Assembly: GCA_046758005.1 (NCBI GenBank)
Contig: JBHHZJ010000026.1
Location: forward strand, 1-36,338
From: JBHHZJ01 sp046758005
GTDB lineage: Bacteria > Pseudomonadota > Alphaproteobacteria > Kiloniellales > J153
Length of the DNA stretch: 36,338 bases
Reading direction: 5' to 3'
Below are positions 24,279 through 33,074 of the stretch, piece by piece (position 1 is the first letter of the stretch; each line of letters opens with the position of its first letter). Made by a program: the position numbers and the translations under genes. The notes below the pieces were generated by a model. The model saw only the letters and a list, made by a program, of their open reading frames with translations. It searched no databases and had not been told where the DNA came from.

Positions 24279-24722
24279 CTACTTCACCGTCATGCAGCTG
24301 CACTTGGCGAGGCTCGATACCTTGTGCGAGACGCTCCCCAAGAGCACGCCGCCGATATCGCCGTGGCCGCGGCTGCCCATCACGATGAGGTCGGCGCCGC
24401 TGCGCTCGGCGTGCGCCACGATGGTGCGGGCCGGGTTGCCGGTCTTGACCTCGGTGCGCGCGTTCTGCACCCCGCAGCGCGCCGCGCAGTCGTTGGCCTC
24501 GTCGAGGACCCGGTCCGTCATCTCGTCGAGCACGTATTGCGGCGAGCCGGTCAGGTGCTCGATCTCCATGTAGCGCTTGATCTCGTCGGTGACCTTGAGC
24601 TCCTTGGTCACGGTCAGGAATGTCAGCGACGCGCCGAGCTTCGCCGCCAGTTCGCTCGCCGCTTCGGCCGCCTTCAAGGCGTGGGCGGAGCCATCGACCG
24701 CGCACAGAATGTTCTTGAACAT
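24279..24722 (-). CDS. Universal stress protein UspA family
   Basis: A 147-residue single-domain Usp. The start MFKNILCAVDGSAHALKAAE carries the conserved Asp at the start of the ATP site. The ATP-binding signature lies near residues 119-133, in the segment MGSRGHGDIGGVLLGSVSHK, so this is likely an ATP-binding type. The ribosome site GGGAGG lies 5 bases before ATG 24722. The protein has several Cys (CAARCGVQ and CSCMTVK at the C-terminus), more than usual. A perfect 10-bp tandem repeat lies in its upstream region. Confidence 0.92.
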   Translation of the reverse strand: MFKNILCAVDGSAHALKAAEAASELAAKLGASLTFLTVTKELKVTDEIKRYMEIEHLTGSPQYVLDEMTDRVLDEANDCAARCGVQNARTEVKTGNPARTIVAHAERSGADLIVMGSRGHGDIGGVLLGSVSHKVSSLAKCSCMTVK

Positions 24723-24768
24723 CGAAGCCTCCCGTCCCCTGCCGCCGGACACCGTAGCACACACGGTC

Positions 24769-24788
24769 GCGGCACTATGCGGCACTAT
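24769..24788. repeat. Tandem 10-bp direct repeat upstream of the Usp gene
   Basis: GCGGCACTAT occurs twice head-to-tail (24769-24778 and 24779-24788), read as ATAGTGCCGC twice on the Usp coding strand. It lies 47-66 bases before the start codon, where a promoter or regulator site would be expected. It may be a paired operator or a slippage duplication. Confidence 0.5.
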
Positions 24789-24810
24789 AAGGGCCGGAGC
24801 GTCCCGGACT

Positions 24811-26244
<1,434 letters not shown>

Positions 26245-26314
26245 CGCCCCTCCCGGTTCGGTCTCCCCGTCGGATCCGCATCGCATCTGGAGCATACGGC
26301 GCGGCGGCCGGCCA

Positions 26315-26340
26315 GAAAAAAATCGCGGGCCGAAGCCCGC
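26315..26340 (-). terminator. Strong intrinsic terminator after the Flp-type pilin gene
   Basis: On the minus strand, CGCGGGC (26340-26334), a TTCG tetraloop and GCCCGCG (26329-26323) form a perfect 7-bp GC stem. It is followed by A and then seven T residues (26321-26315). This is a textbook Rho-independent terminator, 84 bases past the pilin stop and 71 bases before the aminopeptidase start, so it insulates the two genes. Confidence 0.92.
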
Positions 26341-26424
26341 GACCAGTGTCCCAAGCTGGCCGACGGAGGCGGACCGGCCTAACCGGACCTGCCCGCCGCC
26401 GGCCTCATGCCGTGCGCCTCGCCG

Positions 26425-26601
26425 TCAGGTGCCGAGCGTCGCCACAACCCCCGTGACGTTTTCCAGAAGGTAGCCGTAGACCCGGCCGATCGCGTGCCCG
26501 TAGCCGAAGCCGGCGGCGATGACCGGCAGGCTCAGGAGAAGAGTGACGATGCCGTACTCGACCGCGACGATTCCCAGTCCGCTCCTGAACGAAGCCCGCA
26601 T
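26425..26601 (-). CDS. Flp-type pilin subunit
   Basis: A 58-residue protein with the class IVb prepilin signature: a basic leader MRASFRSGLG followed by IVAVEYGIVTLLLSLPVIAAG. The G-xxxx-EY motif marks the prepilin peptidase cut after Gly10, with the conserved Glu5-Tyr6 of the mature protein, and a single hydrophobic helix follows. ATG 26601 is preceded by GAGGAGG at 12 bases and AGGA at 2; a longer start at 26646 lacks a site. Flp pilins build Tad pili for adhesion. No tad/cpa genes are nearby, so this would be an orphan pilin. It has its own strong terminator and an AT-rich upstream region with two CtrA-type boxes. Confidence 0.7.
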   Translation of the reverse strand: MRASFRSGLGIVAVEYGIVTLLLSLPVIAAGFGYGHAIGRVYGYLLENVTGVVATLGT

Positions 26602-26675
26602 GATCCTACCCAACCTCCTCAAACCCCAAAGAACCCGTCCTTGCATGCCGGCGGTTGGATCCGCCCGAACATTGA

Positions 26676-26691
26676 TTAACGGAACATTAAC
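26676..26691 (-). promoter_or_regulatory. CtrA-type box 1
   Basis: TTAACGGAACATTAAC is an exact TTAA-N7-TTAAC match to the CtrA binding consensus of alphaproteobacteria. It lies 75-90 bases before the pilin start. In Caulobacter CtrA directly activates the Flp pilin gene pilA, so function in pilin control is plausible. Confidence 0.6.
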
Positions 26692-26738
26692 AACAATTCT
26701 TGAAAAGTCAAATATAAATTTTCCATTAACGGTATAAA

Positions 26739-26753
26739 TTAACCGTTCTTTAA
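26739..26753. promoter_or_regulatory. CtrA-type box 2
   Basis: TTAACCGTTCTTTAA is a second exact TTAA-N7-TTAA match, 48 bases from the first box and farther from the pilin gene. It overlaps the AACGGT/ACCGTT inverted pair. In this AT-rich stretch chance matches are more likely than elsewhere. Confidence 0.45.
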
Positions 26754-26927
26754 GAAACGTTGAAATGTATACAATTTTATTAAATTTTAATATTTATCCT
26801 GCGCCGAACGCGGCGGAAATCCCGCCCGGCGCCGGGCGGGCCCACCGCGCGCGACGCCGTGGCGTCGTGCGCCCCGCCGCGGCTATCCTGGGCGCGGCCG
26901 GGCGGGGCCGGTTCCTGGAGACAGGCC

Positions 26928-27581
26928 ATGACGGACTTCACCATCGTTCTCGGCAACAAGGCCTATTCGTCCTGGTCGCTGCGCGGCTGGCTGCTGCTCA
27001 AGCAGACGGGCGCCGCCGCCGAGGAAGTGGTCATCCCCCTGAACCGGCCGGAAACGCGGGAGCGGATCCTGCGGCACAGCCCGAGCGGGCGGGTGCCGGC
27101 GCTCAAGGCGGGCGGCCTGACGGTGTGGGACACGCTTTCGATCGCGGAGTTCCTGAACGAACGCTTCCCCGAGGCCGGGCTGTGGCCGCGCGACCCGGAG
27201 GCCCGGGCGCTCGCCCGCTCGGTCTCGGCCGAGATGCACGCGGGCTTCGCGACCCTGCGCCGCCTTATGCCGATGGACCTGCGCCGGGGCGCGCCCGGGC
27301 GGGCCCCCGGGCCGACCGGCCAACTTGCCGCCGACGTGGCGCGCATCGCCGCCATCTGGAAAGAGTGCCGGGACCGCCACGGCCGCTCCGGCGACTTCCT
27401 GTTCGGCGACTTCGGCGCCGCCGACGCCTTTTATGCTCCGGTCGCGACCCGCTTCGCCACCTACGGGGTCGCACTCGATCCCACCGCCGCAGCCTACCGC
27501 GATGCGGTGATGAACCGGCCGGCCATGCGCGAATGGATCGCCGCCGCCAAGGCCGAGACCTGGGTCATCGAGAACCCCTGA
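26928..27581 (+). CDS. Glutathione S-transferase family protein
   Basis: A 217-residue GST with an N-terminal thioredoxin-like domain (FTIVLGNKAYSSWSLRGWLL) and a helical C-terminal domain from about residue 85. The YSSWS stretch supplies likely catalytic Ser residues near position 14. PSGRVPAL contains the cis-Pro that binds glutathione, and DTLSIAEFLNERFP matches the conserved Glu/Asp-Ser binding segment. ATG 26928 is preceded by GGAG at 7 bases. The substrate cannot be read. It converges on the TAXI gene with a 16-base gap. Confidence 0.9.
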   Translation: MTDFTIVLGNKAYSSWSLRGWLLLKQTGAAAEEVVIPLNRPETRERILRHSPSGRVPALKAGGLTVWDTLSIAEFLNERFPEAGLWPRDPEARALARSVSAEMHAGFATLRRLMPMDLRRGAPGRAPGPTGQLAADVARIAAIWKECRDRHGRSGDFLFGDFGAADAFYAPVATRFATYGVALDPTAAAYRDAVMNRPAMREWIAAAKAETWVIENP

Positions 27582-27597
27582 GCGCGACGCCTGCGGG

Positions 27598-28650
27598 TCA
27601 ATCGGTGCCGGCCGGGAATGGGATGCCCGCCTCGCTGTAATAGCGCCGGGCGCCGGGATGCAGCGGAACGACCAGTCCGTCCAAGGCCGAGAAGACGTTG
27701 ATCAGCCTGCCCTTGGGGTGCCCGCTGTCGAGCAGGCGGCGGGTGTTCGGGTGCCAAAGCGCCCGGGTGATCTGGTAGACCACGTCATCGGGCACGTCGG
27801 CCGAGACCAGCCACTGTGCGCCGACCGACAGCGTCTCGGTCGACGGCACGTTGAAGTAGGTCCCGGAGGGGATCAGGTCCTTGGCGAAGAACGGATAGGC
27901 ATCGCGCAGCGTCTCCGCCTCCTTCCCGGTGATCGGGACCAGGGTAATGAGCGAGTCCTCGGCCAGGTCGACCACGGCCCTGGCCGGTGTGCCCACGACC
28001 ATGAAGAAGGCGTCGAGCTCGCCCGCGCGCAGCTGGTCCGCGGCGTCGCCGGCGGCGAACGCCTCGGCCTTGATGTCCTTGAGGCCGAGGCCGTAGGCCT
28101 CGAGGATCAGCAACGCGTCGACCCGCGTGCCGGAGCCTTCGCGGTCGATCGAGACCCGCTTGCCGCGCAAGTCGGCGACGTTGTGGATTCGCGAATTCCG
28201 ATGCACCACGATATGGACGGATTCGGAAAACAGGTTGGCCAGCGTGCGCAGTTTGGTCAGCGGCCCGGTCTTCTTGAAGATGCCCTCGCCGTTGTAAGCC
28301 CAGTAGGAGATGTCCGCCTGGCTGAGCCCGGACTCCAGGGTCCCCTCGGCGATTCCCAGCACGTTGGCCACGGAGCCCTCGGTGGATTGGGCGACGGCGA
28401 TCAGGCCGGGCACGCCGCAACTGCCGCCGGCAGCGCATTCGCGGCTTCCGGGCGGCTTGCTGATCGCGCTGGCGATGATCCCCCCGATGGGGAAGTAGGT
28501 TCCCGCGGTCGAGCCCGTGCCGATCCGGAAGAACGTCATCTCCTGGGCCGCAAGGCCGAGCGGCCAAAACAAGAGAGCCGCGCACACCCAAGCCGCCGCC
28601 CCACCCCGCAACGCGGCGCCGAGGGCGCGCAGATGCCGCCTGGCCTGCAT
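27598..28650 (-). CDS. TAXI-family solute-binding protein
   Basis: A 350-residue TRAP-associated extracytoplasmic binding protein. The signal peptide covers about residues 1-35 (ALRGGAAAWVCAALLFWPLG, cut after LAAQ). The mature part begins FFRIGTGSTAGTYFPIGG, the typical TAXI opening, and continues with STEGSVANVLGI, GKRVSIDREGSGTRVDALL and AFAAGDAADQLRAGELDAFF. Relatives bind carboxylates such as glutamate. A CAAGGSCGVP loop may form a disulfide. No TRAP membrane subunits lie beside it, so it must use a distant partner. ATG 28650 is chosen; a GTG at 28662 is also in frame. Confidence 0.9.
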   Translation of the reverse strand: MQARRHLRALGAALRGGAAAWVCAALLFWPLGLAAQEMTFFRIGTGSTAGTYFPIGGIIASAISKPPGSRECAAGGSCGVPGLIAVAQSTEGSVANVLGIAEGTLESGLSQADISYWAYNGEGIFKKTGPLTKLRTLANLFSESVHIVVHRNSRIHNVADLRGKRVSIDREGSGTRVDALLILEAYGLGLKDIKAEAFAAGDAADQLRAGELDAFFMVVGTPARAVVDLAEDSLITLVPITGKEAETLRDAYPFFAKDLIPSGTYFNVPSTETLSVGAQWLVSADVPDDVVYQITRALWHPNTRRLLDSGHPKGRLINVFSALDGLVVPLHPGARRYYSEAGIPFPAGTD

Positions 28651-28773
28651 GGCGCGATGCACCTCTTGTGTCCTTCCGGGCCGGCCCGCGGCCCGCGACA
28701 GCAACTGTCGAACACTCTTCGTATTTCATATAGCAGGCCGCCCGAGGCGAGGCGAGTCCGGGGTGCGCGCGGA

Positions 28774-28802
28774 TTGACCGAATCGGCCGAAATTGGAACA
28801 TT
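28774..28802 (+). promoter_or_regulatory. Candidate promoter of the acyl-CoA synthetase gene
   Basis: TTGACC (28774-28779), a 17-base spacer and AACATT (28797-28802). The -35 is good and the -10 weak. It lies in the 203-base divergent gap between the TAXI and synthetase genes, 52 bases before the GTG start. Confidence 0.35.
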
Positions 28803-28853
28803 GGGCCCGAGGCGAAGGCCCGGCAGCGGGCCCCGGCCGGCGGGAGGACCACC

Positions 28854-30425
28854 GTGAACCTCGCCCATCTGCTGCGCCGGGCGGCGGCCGCCGATCGGCG
28901 GCGCCCGGCGTTGGCCCTCGGGCCAAGGCCGTGCGCCTCCTACGGCGAGTTGGCCGGCCGGGTCGCGGCGCTGGCCGGCGCCCTGCGCGGGCGCTTCGCA
29001 CTTCGCGAGGGCGACCGGGCGGCGCTGGCCATGACCAACAGCCCGGCGTTCGTCGAGGTCCTGTTCGCCTGCTGGCACGCCGGCCTGGCGGCGGTGCCGA
29101 TCAACGCCAAGCTGCATCCGCTGGAGTTCCGCTACATCCTCGAGCACAGCGGCACCCGGCTGTGCTTCGCGACACCCGCGCTGGCCGAGGCCATCGGGCC
29201 GCACACGGCCGGTCTGGACGGCTTCGTCGAGCTGATCGACGTCGGCGCGCCCGGCCGCCCGTCGGCGGGATACCGCGCCCTGCTGGCCGCCGAGGCCCTC
29301 GATCTCGTCGAGCGGGCGGCGGACGACCTGGCCTGGCTGTTCTACACCAGCGGCACGACCGGGCGGCCGAAGGGCGCCATGCTCTCGCACCGCAACCTGC
29401 GCGCCATGACGCTCAGCTATTTCATCGACGTGGACCGCATCGCGCCCGAGGACGGCATCGTGCACGCGGCGCCGATGTCGCACGGCTCGGGACTGTACAT
29501 CCTGCCGCACATGGCCGCGGGCGCGCTTCAGGTCGTGCCCGAGAGCGGGGCGTTCGACGCCGAGGAGATCTTTGCCCTGCTGCGCCGGCACCGCGGCCTC
29601 ACCATGTTCGCCGCCCCGACCATGGTGAAGCGCCTGGTCGAGCACCCGGCCTGCGCGCCGGCCCACTTGGGCAACCTGAAAACCGTGGTCTACGGCGGCG
29701 GGCCGATGTACGTGGAGGACCTCAAGCAGGCCATGGCCCGCCTCGGCGACCGCCTCGTGCAGATCTACGGCCAGGGCGAAAGCCCGATGACGATCACGGC
29801 GCTGACCCGGGCCGAGCACGCGCGGCGCGACCATCCGCGCTACGAGGCGCGCCTGGGCTCGGTCGGCCGGGCGCACACCGTGGTCGAGGTCCGCGTGGCG
29901 GACGAGGCGGACCGGACGCTGCCGCCGGGCGCGCTGGGCGAGGTCCTGGTGCGCGGCGATTCGGTCATGCTCGGCTACTGGAACGAGCCCGAGGCGAGCG
30001 CGCGCACGCTGCGCGGCGGCTGGCTGCACACCGGGGACATGGGCGCCTTCGACGAGGACGGCTTTCTCACCCTCAAGGACCGCTCCAAGGACGTGATCAT
30101 CAGCGGCGGCGCGAACGTCTACCCGCGCGAGATCGAGGAGGTCCTGCAGGGCCACCCGGCGGTGCTCGAGTGCGCGGTCGTCGGCCGGCCGCACGCCGAG
30201 TGGGGCGAGGAGGTGGTCGCCTTCGTCGTGGCGCGGCCCGGGCAAACGGTCGAAGCCGCGGCGCTGGACGCGCTGTGCCTGAAGCGCATCGCCCGCTTCA
30301 AGCGACCGCGCGCTTACCGATTCGTGGATCGCCTGCCGAAGAACAACTACGGCAAGGTGCTGAAGACCGAGCTGCGCGCCTGGGCACGGCAGTCGGGCGC
30401 GATTGACGAGCCCGAGCGGGGTTGA
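28854..30425 (+). CDS. Acyl-CoA synthetase / AMP-dependent ligase
   Basis: A 523-residue ANL-superfamily enzyme that adenylates a carboxylic acid and transfers it to CoA. Motifs in order: P-loop-like YTSGTTGRPKGAMLSH (about 163-178), GQGESPMT in place of the usual YGxTE, GWLHTGDMGAFDEDG, DRSKDVIISGGANVYPREIEE and the catalytic Lys in KNNYGKVLKTEL. This form is like medium- or long-chain fatty-acid or aromatic-acid ligases; the acid cannot be told. The GTG start follows GGGAGG by six bases. It is transcribed away from the TAXI gene, which could in principle bring in its substrate, but that is a guess. Confidence 0.9.
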   Translation: MNLAHLLRRAAAADRRRPALALGPRPCASYGELAGRVAALAGALRGRFALREGDRAALAMTNSPAFVEVLFACWHAGLAAVPINAKLHPLEFRYILEHSGTRLCFATPALAEAIGPHTAGLDGFVELIDVGAPGRPSAGYRALLAAEALDLVERAADDLAWLFYTSGTTGRPKGAMLSHRNLRAMTLSYFIDVDRIAPEDGIVHAAPMSHGSGLYILPHMAAGALQVVPESGAFDAEEIFALLRRHRGLTMFAAPTMVKRLVEHPACAPAHLGNLKTVVYGGGPMYVEDLKQAMARLGDRLVQIYGQGESPMTITALTRAEHARRDHPRYEARLGSVGRAHTVVEVRVADEADRTLPPGALGEVLVRGDSVMLGYWNEPEASARTLRGGWLHTGDMGAFDEDGFLTLKDRSKDVIISGGANVYPREIEEVLQGHPAVLECAVVGRPHAEWGEEVVAFVVARPGQTVEAAALDALCLKRIARFKRPRAYRFVDRLPKNNYGKVLKTELRAWARQSGAIDEPERG

Positions 30426-30770
30426 TCCGCACCCGGAGACGCACGGGGGGATGGGCCTATGGCCGCCCCGTAAGCCATCGTCTTCGCCGTCCTCGACGCG
30501 CCGCGCGTGAGGCCGCTTTGGGGCGGAGACACCGGGGCAATCCCCGCTCGGGCGGGGATCCTGGCCGAACGGACAACCGAGCGTTTGACAGCGGCATCGC
30601 GGCTCCGTCGGTGCTCTGTCCTGGATCGGTTCCGGCCAAAGAGGCGCCTTTGGGCGCCTTGGCCCGCGGTGGAACGGAACCAGTTAATTCGAATTAGAAC
30701 GATAACAGCTATTACTGGTTGCAAAAATCGCATATATTCAAAACTTATCGCAAGATTCACGGAGTAGGCC
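30426..30770. other. Structured intergenic region with hairpins and palindromes before the lipoprotein operon
   Basis: No credible gene is present. It holds a hairpin ATCCCCGC-TCGG-GCGGGGAT (30540-30559) and a 54-base nested stem from GGTTCCG (30628-30634) to CGGAACC (30675-30681), with AGGCGCC-TTTG-GGCGCCT inside. It also has a perfect 12-bp palindrome TAATTCGAATTA (30685-30696) and a near-palindrome TAACAGCTATTA (30703-30714). The last 90 bases are AT-rich with a -10-like TATATT (30733-30738) 33 bases before the first lipoprotein gene. The palindromes are placed like operators. Confidence 0.55.
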
Positions 30771-31223
30771 ATGGCACGTTTTGCCACCTGGGCGTTCATT
30801 GTCTTGTCTTTGACCGGCTGCATGTCCGCGCAACAACACCAGGCGGCGGTTCAAAGCGACGAGGGCGACCGGCTGACGGTCGGCGTCGTTCAGCGGGAGG
30901 TTCGTGTGGGCATGTCGGGCGGAGAGGTAGCTTCGGTGCTCGGGTCGCCCAACATCGTCTCGACCGACGAAAAAGGGCGCGAAGTCTGGATTTACGACAA
31001 GATCGCGACCGATCGGGTCTATTCCAGGAGCAGTGGCGGTGTTGCGGCCCTGGTCCTTGGCGGCACTCTCGTGGGCTCCGGGCTGGTCGGCGGCGCCGCC
31101 GGTCCCTATTACAGTTCCGGCGCTGGCGCGAGTTCGACCAGCCAACGAACGTTGACCGTCATCATTAAGTTTGACGAGCAAAGAAAGGTTCGAGATTTCG
31201 CCTACCACAGCTCGAAGTTCTAA
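30771..31223 (+). CDS. Lipoprotein with SmpA/OmlA-like region (first of three)
   Basis: A 150-residue lipoprotein. The signal ends in lipobox LTGC with Cys17; Met at +2 suggests sorting to the outer membrane. The segment REVRVGMSGGEVASVLGSPN, followed by DEKGREVWIYDK, resembles the SmpA/OmlA (BamE-like) repeat, in which GMsxxeVxxxlGxP is typical. After it comes a Gly-rich hydrophobic stretch (GGVAALVLGGTLVGSGLVGG), then a strand LTVIIKFDEQRKVRDFAYHS that closes the BamE-like fold. The stretch looks like a glycine zipper. GGAG precedes ATG 30771. Two more lipoprotein genes follow, 34 bases later and then overlapping. Function unknown. Confidence 0.75.
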   Translation: MARFATWAFIVLSLTGCMSAQQHQAAVQSDEGDRLTVGVVQREVRVGMSGGEVASVLGSPNIVSTDEKGREVWIYDKIATDRVYSRSSGGVAALVLGGTLVGSGLVGGAAGPYYSSGAGASSTSQRTLTVIIKFDEQRKVRDFAYHSSKF

Positions 31224-31257
31224 GTCCAATATCCAGACGGTGAAAGGGAGAGGGGGA

Positions 31258-31791
31258 ATGACCGGCCGCATCGTCTTAGCAAGCTTGCTTGCAGCGGTGG
31301 GCCTCATCGGCTGTCAGCAGACGATCCCAAAAGAGGCGCTGCAACTGACCCAGGAGAGCCTCGAGCAGCGGCAGGCACAGACACGCCGCTTCGATACCGC
31401 GGACGAGGCGGTGCTCCTGTCGGCCTCGGCTGCGGTGCTTCAGGACCTCGGCTTCAACCTGGATGAAAGTGAAACCGCGCTGGGAGTGATCGTCGCTTCG
31501 AAGGACCGTGATGCAACCGAAGCCGGGCAAGTCGCAGGTGCCATATTCATGGCCGTCCTGTTCGGCGCAAGCATGCCCATCGACACGGTACAGAAGATTC
31601 GTGCATCTCTGGTCACACGGACACACGGCGAGCGCGCGGACAGCACCGCCGTGCGGATTACGTTTCAAAGAATCATTTGGAACAACCGCGGACAGATTTC
31701 CAAGACAGAGGCTCTGACCGAGCCGGAACTGTATCAAGAATTTTTTGAGAAACTGTCCAAATCGGTGTTCCTGGAGGCGCACCAGATATGA
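31258..31791 (+). CDS. Lipoprotein of unknown function (second of three, paralogue of the third)
   Basis: A 177-residue lipoprotein with lipobox LIGC (Cys19) and Gln at +2, pointing to the outer membrane. The body reads LTQESLEQRQAQTRRFDT, then SAAVLQDLGFNLDESE and ALGVIVASK. A hydrophobic Gly/Ala stretch (AGQVAGAIFMAVLFGA, about 91-106) follows, and the end is EPELYQEFFEKLSKSVFLEA. It aligns over most of its length with the next gene, but carries the hydrophobic insert that gene lacks. GGGAGAGGGGGA is the ribosome site. The stop overlaps the next start (ATGA). No known catalytic motif. Confidence 0.75.
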   Translation: MTGRIVLASLLAAVGLIGCQQTIPKEALQLTQESLEQRQAQTRRFDTADEAVLLSASAAVLQDLGFNLDESETALGVIVASKDRDATEAGQVAGAIFMAVLFGASMPIDTVQKIRASLVTRTHGERADSTAVRITFQRIIWNNRGQISKTEALTEPELYQEFFEKLSKSVFLEAHQI

Positions 31792-32222
31792 TCACGGCAA
31801 AGCGATCCTTGACTGTTTTCATGGCGTTAAGCATCGCAGCGTTGTTTCTGGGATGCCAGACAGATTCGCGCGAGCAGGTGCTCGCCATGACGAAGAGTCA
31901 AGTCGAACTCCGAAGTTTTCAAACGCGCGCGTTTGACACGATCGATAAGGAAAAGACGCTGCGCACGGTCATAGCGACGCTCCAGGATCTCAGTTTCGTC
32001 GTCGATAAAGCGGACGCGATTCTGGGCACCGTGAGCGGTACGAAACTCGACGGTTACCAGCTCCGCATGACCGTGACCGTGCGCCCGCGTGGCGAGACGC
32101 AAATGCTGGTGCGCGCCAACGCCCAATACAACATCCAGGCGGTCGAGGACCCGGAGCCCTATCAGCACTTCTTCGCCGCCCTGGAAAGGGCGATGTTTCT
32201 AACCGCCCACGAGGTCGACTGA
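31788..32222 (+). CDS. Lipoprotein of unknown function (third of three, paralogue of the second)
   Basis: A 144-residue lipoprotein with lipobox LFLGC (Cys23) and Gln at +2. It shares with the preceding gene the pattern SFQTRAFDTIDKEKTLR, then ATLQDLSFVVDKADAILGTV, and the ending EPYQHFFAALERAMFLTAHE. The pair arose by tandem duplication. The shared fold appears to be two strands around a helix, with Phe-Asp-Thr and Leu-Gln-Asp as the best-kept residues. The start overlaps the previous stop by four bases, and GGAGG lies 10 bases upstream. Function unknown. Confidence 0.75.
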   Translation: MITAKRSLTVFMALSIAALFLGCQTDSREQVLAMTKSQVELRSFQTRAFDTIDKEKTLRTVIATLQDLSFVVDKADAILGTVSGTKLDGYQLRMTVTVRPRGETQMLVRANAQYNIQAVEDPEPYQHFFAALERAMFLTAHEVD

Positions 32223-32282
32223 AAGGCGCTGCGCGACTCGTGATGCCGCGCCGTGCTTGCCTGCGATCGGCGAGCGGCTCCG

Positions 32283-32879
32283 CTACTTCGTCGCGCCCTG
32301 CCACGCCTGCGCCAGCCGCTCGGCCTCGGCGCGCTCGGCGGGGGTCATGAAGGCGGCCATCATGTCGCGCAGCTCGATCGCCCGCTCCCGGCGCCGGCCG
32401 TGGCCGAAGCCGGCGGCGGCGAGGTCGAACCAGACATAGGCGCGGACATAGTCCTGCGGCACGCCCAGGCCCTTGCCGTACAGGACGGCCAGATCGTGCT
32501 GGGCGCGCGGGTTGCCGCGCTCGGCGGCCTTGCGGTACCAGCGCGCGGCTTCGGCGTAGTCCTCCGCCCGCCCGGCGCCGTGCGCGAAGGCCGCGCCCAG
32601 CTCGAACGCGGCCCGGGCATCGCCCTCCAGGGCGCGCGGCAGCCACGCACGGAACTCGGGCGCCGCGCCCTCCAGGTGCCCGGTCGGCATCTCGCCGCCC
32701 TGCTCGGCCCACGCCCCGGGTGCGACACCCGGGCAGGCGGCGGCCAGGGCCAGCAAGAACCGCGGCAAGCGTGACTGCCGTTTCACGACCTGCCGCGCCA
32801 TGGACATTGCATCGTGCAACGACATCCCGGCATGTTGGGTCAATATTTGAGACGCGGCAATAACAATTTCACGATTCAT
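32283..32879 (-). CDS. Sel1-like repeat protein
   Basis: A protein of up to 198 residues with two Sel1 repeats: ARAAFELGAAFAHGAGRAEDYAEAA and RAQHDLAVLYGKGLGVPQDYVRA (split here by their neighbours WYRKAAERGNP and YVWFDLAAAGFGHG). Sel1 repeats are helix pairs that bind other proteins. A hydrophobic, signal-like segment (RFLLALAAACPGVAPGAWA) lies at about residues 39-57, far from the ATG at 32879. The first 34 residues may therefore not be translated, and starts at Met19, 25 or 27 would give a normal exported protein. No start has a good ribosome site. Confidence 0.75.
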   Translation of the reverse strand: MNREIVIAASQILTQHAGMSLHDAMSMARQVVKRQSRLPRFLLALAAACPGVAPGAWAEQGGEMPTGHLEGAAPEFRAWLPRALEGDARAAFELGAAFAHGAGRAEDYAEAARWYRKAAERGNPRAQHDLAVLYGKGLGVPQDYVRAYVWFDLAAAGFGHGRRRERAIELRDMMAAFMTPAERAEAERLAQAWQGATK

Positions 32880-32971
32880 TAACCATATCGTTCAGCACGA
32901 GCGCCGTTTTATTTCCCGTATCCACATGATCACTTGAGAAGTGCCTTCGGAGCGGCGCGGCGATCCCGGGA

Positions 32972-32987
32972 CGCCCCGGACGGGGCG
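32972..32987. terminator. GC hairpin downstream of the DUF1186/SEC-C gene
   Basis: CGCCCCG (32972-32978), GA and CGGGGCG (32981-32987) form a perfect 7-bp stem about 90 bases past the stop of the minus-strand gene at 33075. No T-run follows, so termination would have to be Rho-assisted. Confidence 0.25.
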
Positions 32988-33074
32988 ACAGGAAGGGGCC
33001 GGTCGCGCGGCCCGACTTTTCGCCACAGTTCAATGATCAAAGCCTTGCGCGAACCGGGTCCTCGACGCGACCCT

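Larger units (their letters stand above)
26602..26927. other. AT-rich divergent regulatory region (pilin / glutathione transferase)
   Basis: This 326-base gap is very AT-rich from about 26665 to 26815 and has no coding frame of its own. Besides the two TTAA-N7-TTAA boxes it holds an inverted pair AACGGT (26728-26733) and ACCGTT (26742-26747), and the run GTATACAATTTTATTAAATT near 26766. The part near the glutathione transferase returns to high GC. Confidence 0.6.

Noticed and set aside
26699..26715. TTGAAAAGTCAA as an FNR box
   Set aside because: The half-sites are separated by four bases between TTGA and TCAA, whereas FNR needs six; it does not fit.
30422..30697. Short open frame after the acyl-CoA synthetase
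   Set aside because: It has low-complexity Arg/Gly composition, no ribosome site, and crosses two strong hairpins.
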